A DNA stretch of 33,081 nucleotides, taken from assembly GCA_028875855.1 (NCBI GenBank), contig JAGWVA010000045.1, forward strand, positions 1-33,081, given 5' to 3'. How positions within the stretch are numbered: the stretch's first letter is position 1; each line of letters opens with the position of its first letter. This DNA is from Paracoccaceae bacterium (GTDB lineage: Bacteria; Pseudomonadota; Alphaproteobacteria; Rhodobacterales; Rhodobacteraceae). Both the position numbers and the translations under genes were made by a program. The notes under the pieces were generated by a model that was given only the letters and a program-made list of their open reading frames with translations, was not told the origin of the DNA and did not search any database. Positions 32,741-33,081 of the stretch are shown one piece after another.

Positions 32741-33081
32741 CAGGCGGGCCTGAGACCAAGGATTGCCCGGGCCTCGGCCGGGGTGGCGACGGGGCGGTCG
32801 TATTTCGCGCACAGATCGACGGTCCGTCGCACCAGCGCCGCGTTCGAGGGCGCCAGCGTCGTGCGATCAAGGCGCAGGTTGTCCTCCAGCCCCGTCCGGG
32901 TATGGCCGCCTGCCGCGATGCACCATTCGTTTACCACGATCTGGTTCGGCCCGATGCCGGCCGCGCACCATTGCGCATCCGGCGCAAGGCGGTTCAGCGT
33001 CTCGATGTAGAAGTCGAACACCCGCTTGTCGGCGGGCATGGCATTCTTCACGCCCATGACGAACTGGACGTAAAGCGGCTT
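32740..33081 (-). CDS. beta-keto acid cleavage enzyme (BKACE, DUF849), C-terminal part
   Basis: The last 113 codons of a gene whose start lies beyond the right edge. The residues KPLYVQFVMGVKNAMP, then WCAAGIGPNQ and CIAAGGHTRTGLEDN, are the conserved C-terminal blocks of BKACE proteins. These zinc enzymes react a beta-keto acid with acetyl-CoA to give acetoacetate and a new acyl-CoA. The substrate is set by residues mostly outside the window. Coupling to pcaB makes beta-ketoadipate or a related keto acid a fair candidate. The frame is open to the window edge. Confidence 0.87.
   Translation of the reverse strand, partial: KPLYVQFVMGVKNAMPADKRVFDFYIETLNRLAPDAQWCAAGIGPNQIVVNEWCIAAGGHTRTGLEDNLRLDRTTLAPSNAALVRRTVDLCAKYDRPVATPAEARAILGLRPA

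Overview
The window is a GC-rich, gene-dense chromosomal segment from an alphaproteobacterium, most likely a member of the Rhodobacterales (Rhodobacteraceae/Paracoccaceae). The signs are the style of the ribosomal L33 protein, the alpha-type RNase P RNA, a VPLPA-type C-terminal sorting signal, a short-chain acyl-CoA regulator of the RamB/PccR type, a cho/bet choline locus, many GTGA/ATGA start-stop overlaps, and the absence of introns, transposases, phage genes or tRNAs. I recognise 34 protein genes (two cut by the window edges) and one structural RNA. Nothing looks recently transferred. I see no defence system, CRISPR array, insertion sequence or biosynthetic cluster.

Layout. 1-1600: tail of an unidentified gene, a VPLPA-CTERM exported protein and a UPF0173 metallo-hydrolase. 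1749-4942: gatC-gatA (tRNA amidotransferase), an Excalibur-type lipoprotein and an AmpD-like amidase. 4974-5378: rnpB, the RNase P RNA, whose promoter overlaps the amidase stop codon. 5491-7734: a DUF533/TerB-like protein, rpmG (L33), two facing intrinsic terminators, a Bax-inhibitor-1 membrane protein and a DUF1127 protein. 7859-9680: a LysR regulator and a quinone-oxidoreductase-like MDR enzyme whose 3' ends overlap. 9681-10030: a 350-bp non-coding stretch with a striking inverted repeat and a perfect sigma-54 consensus, leading into an XRE regulator and hisN. 11428-14133: two convergent purine deaminases (8-oxoguanine and guanine).

14262-22004: a largely co-directional run of housekeeping and transport genes: mgtE, 5-formyl-THF cyclo-ligase, YmdB-type phosphoesterase, EamA transporter, SLC13/RCK transporter, small lipoprotein, yebC and a second EamA transporter. 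22150-27451: the choline locus. ChoXWV imports choline, BetI represses, and BetA oxidises choline to glycine betaine; one operator between choX and betI probably controls both directions. betB is not in the window. 27588-28563: a secreted SNase-type nuclease and a DUF465 protein with an FNR-like box in its promoter. 28579-33081 (minus strand): an ScfR-family regulator, an enolase-superfamily dehydratase, a PcaB-type cycloisomerase and the C-terminal part of a beta-keto acid cleavage enzyme (BKACE), suggesting catabolism of a dicarboxylic or aromatic-derived acid.

The most interesting signals are regulatory: TTTGCAAA-type boxes both upstream of the ScfR regulator and about 20 kb away in front of the MDR gene, a perfect -24/-12 element before a small XRE regulator, and a dispersed extragenic element present in two good copies and one degenerate copy at gene ends. 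All functional calls rest on motif recognition by eye; no database search was run.
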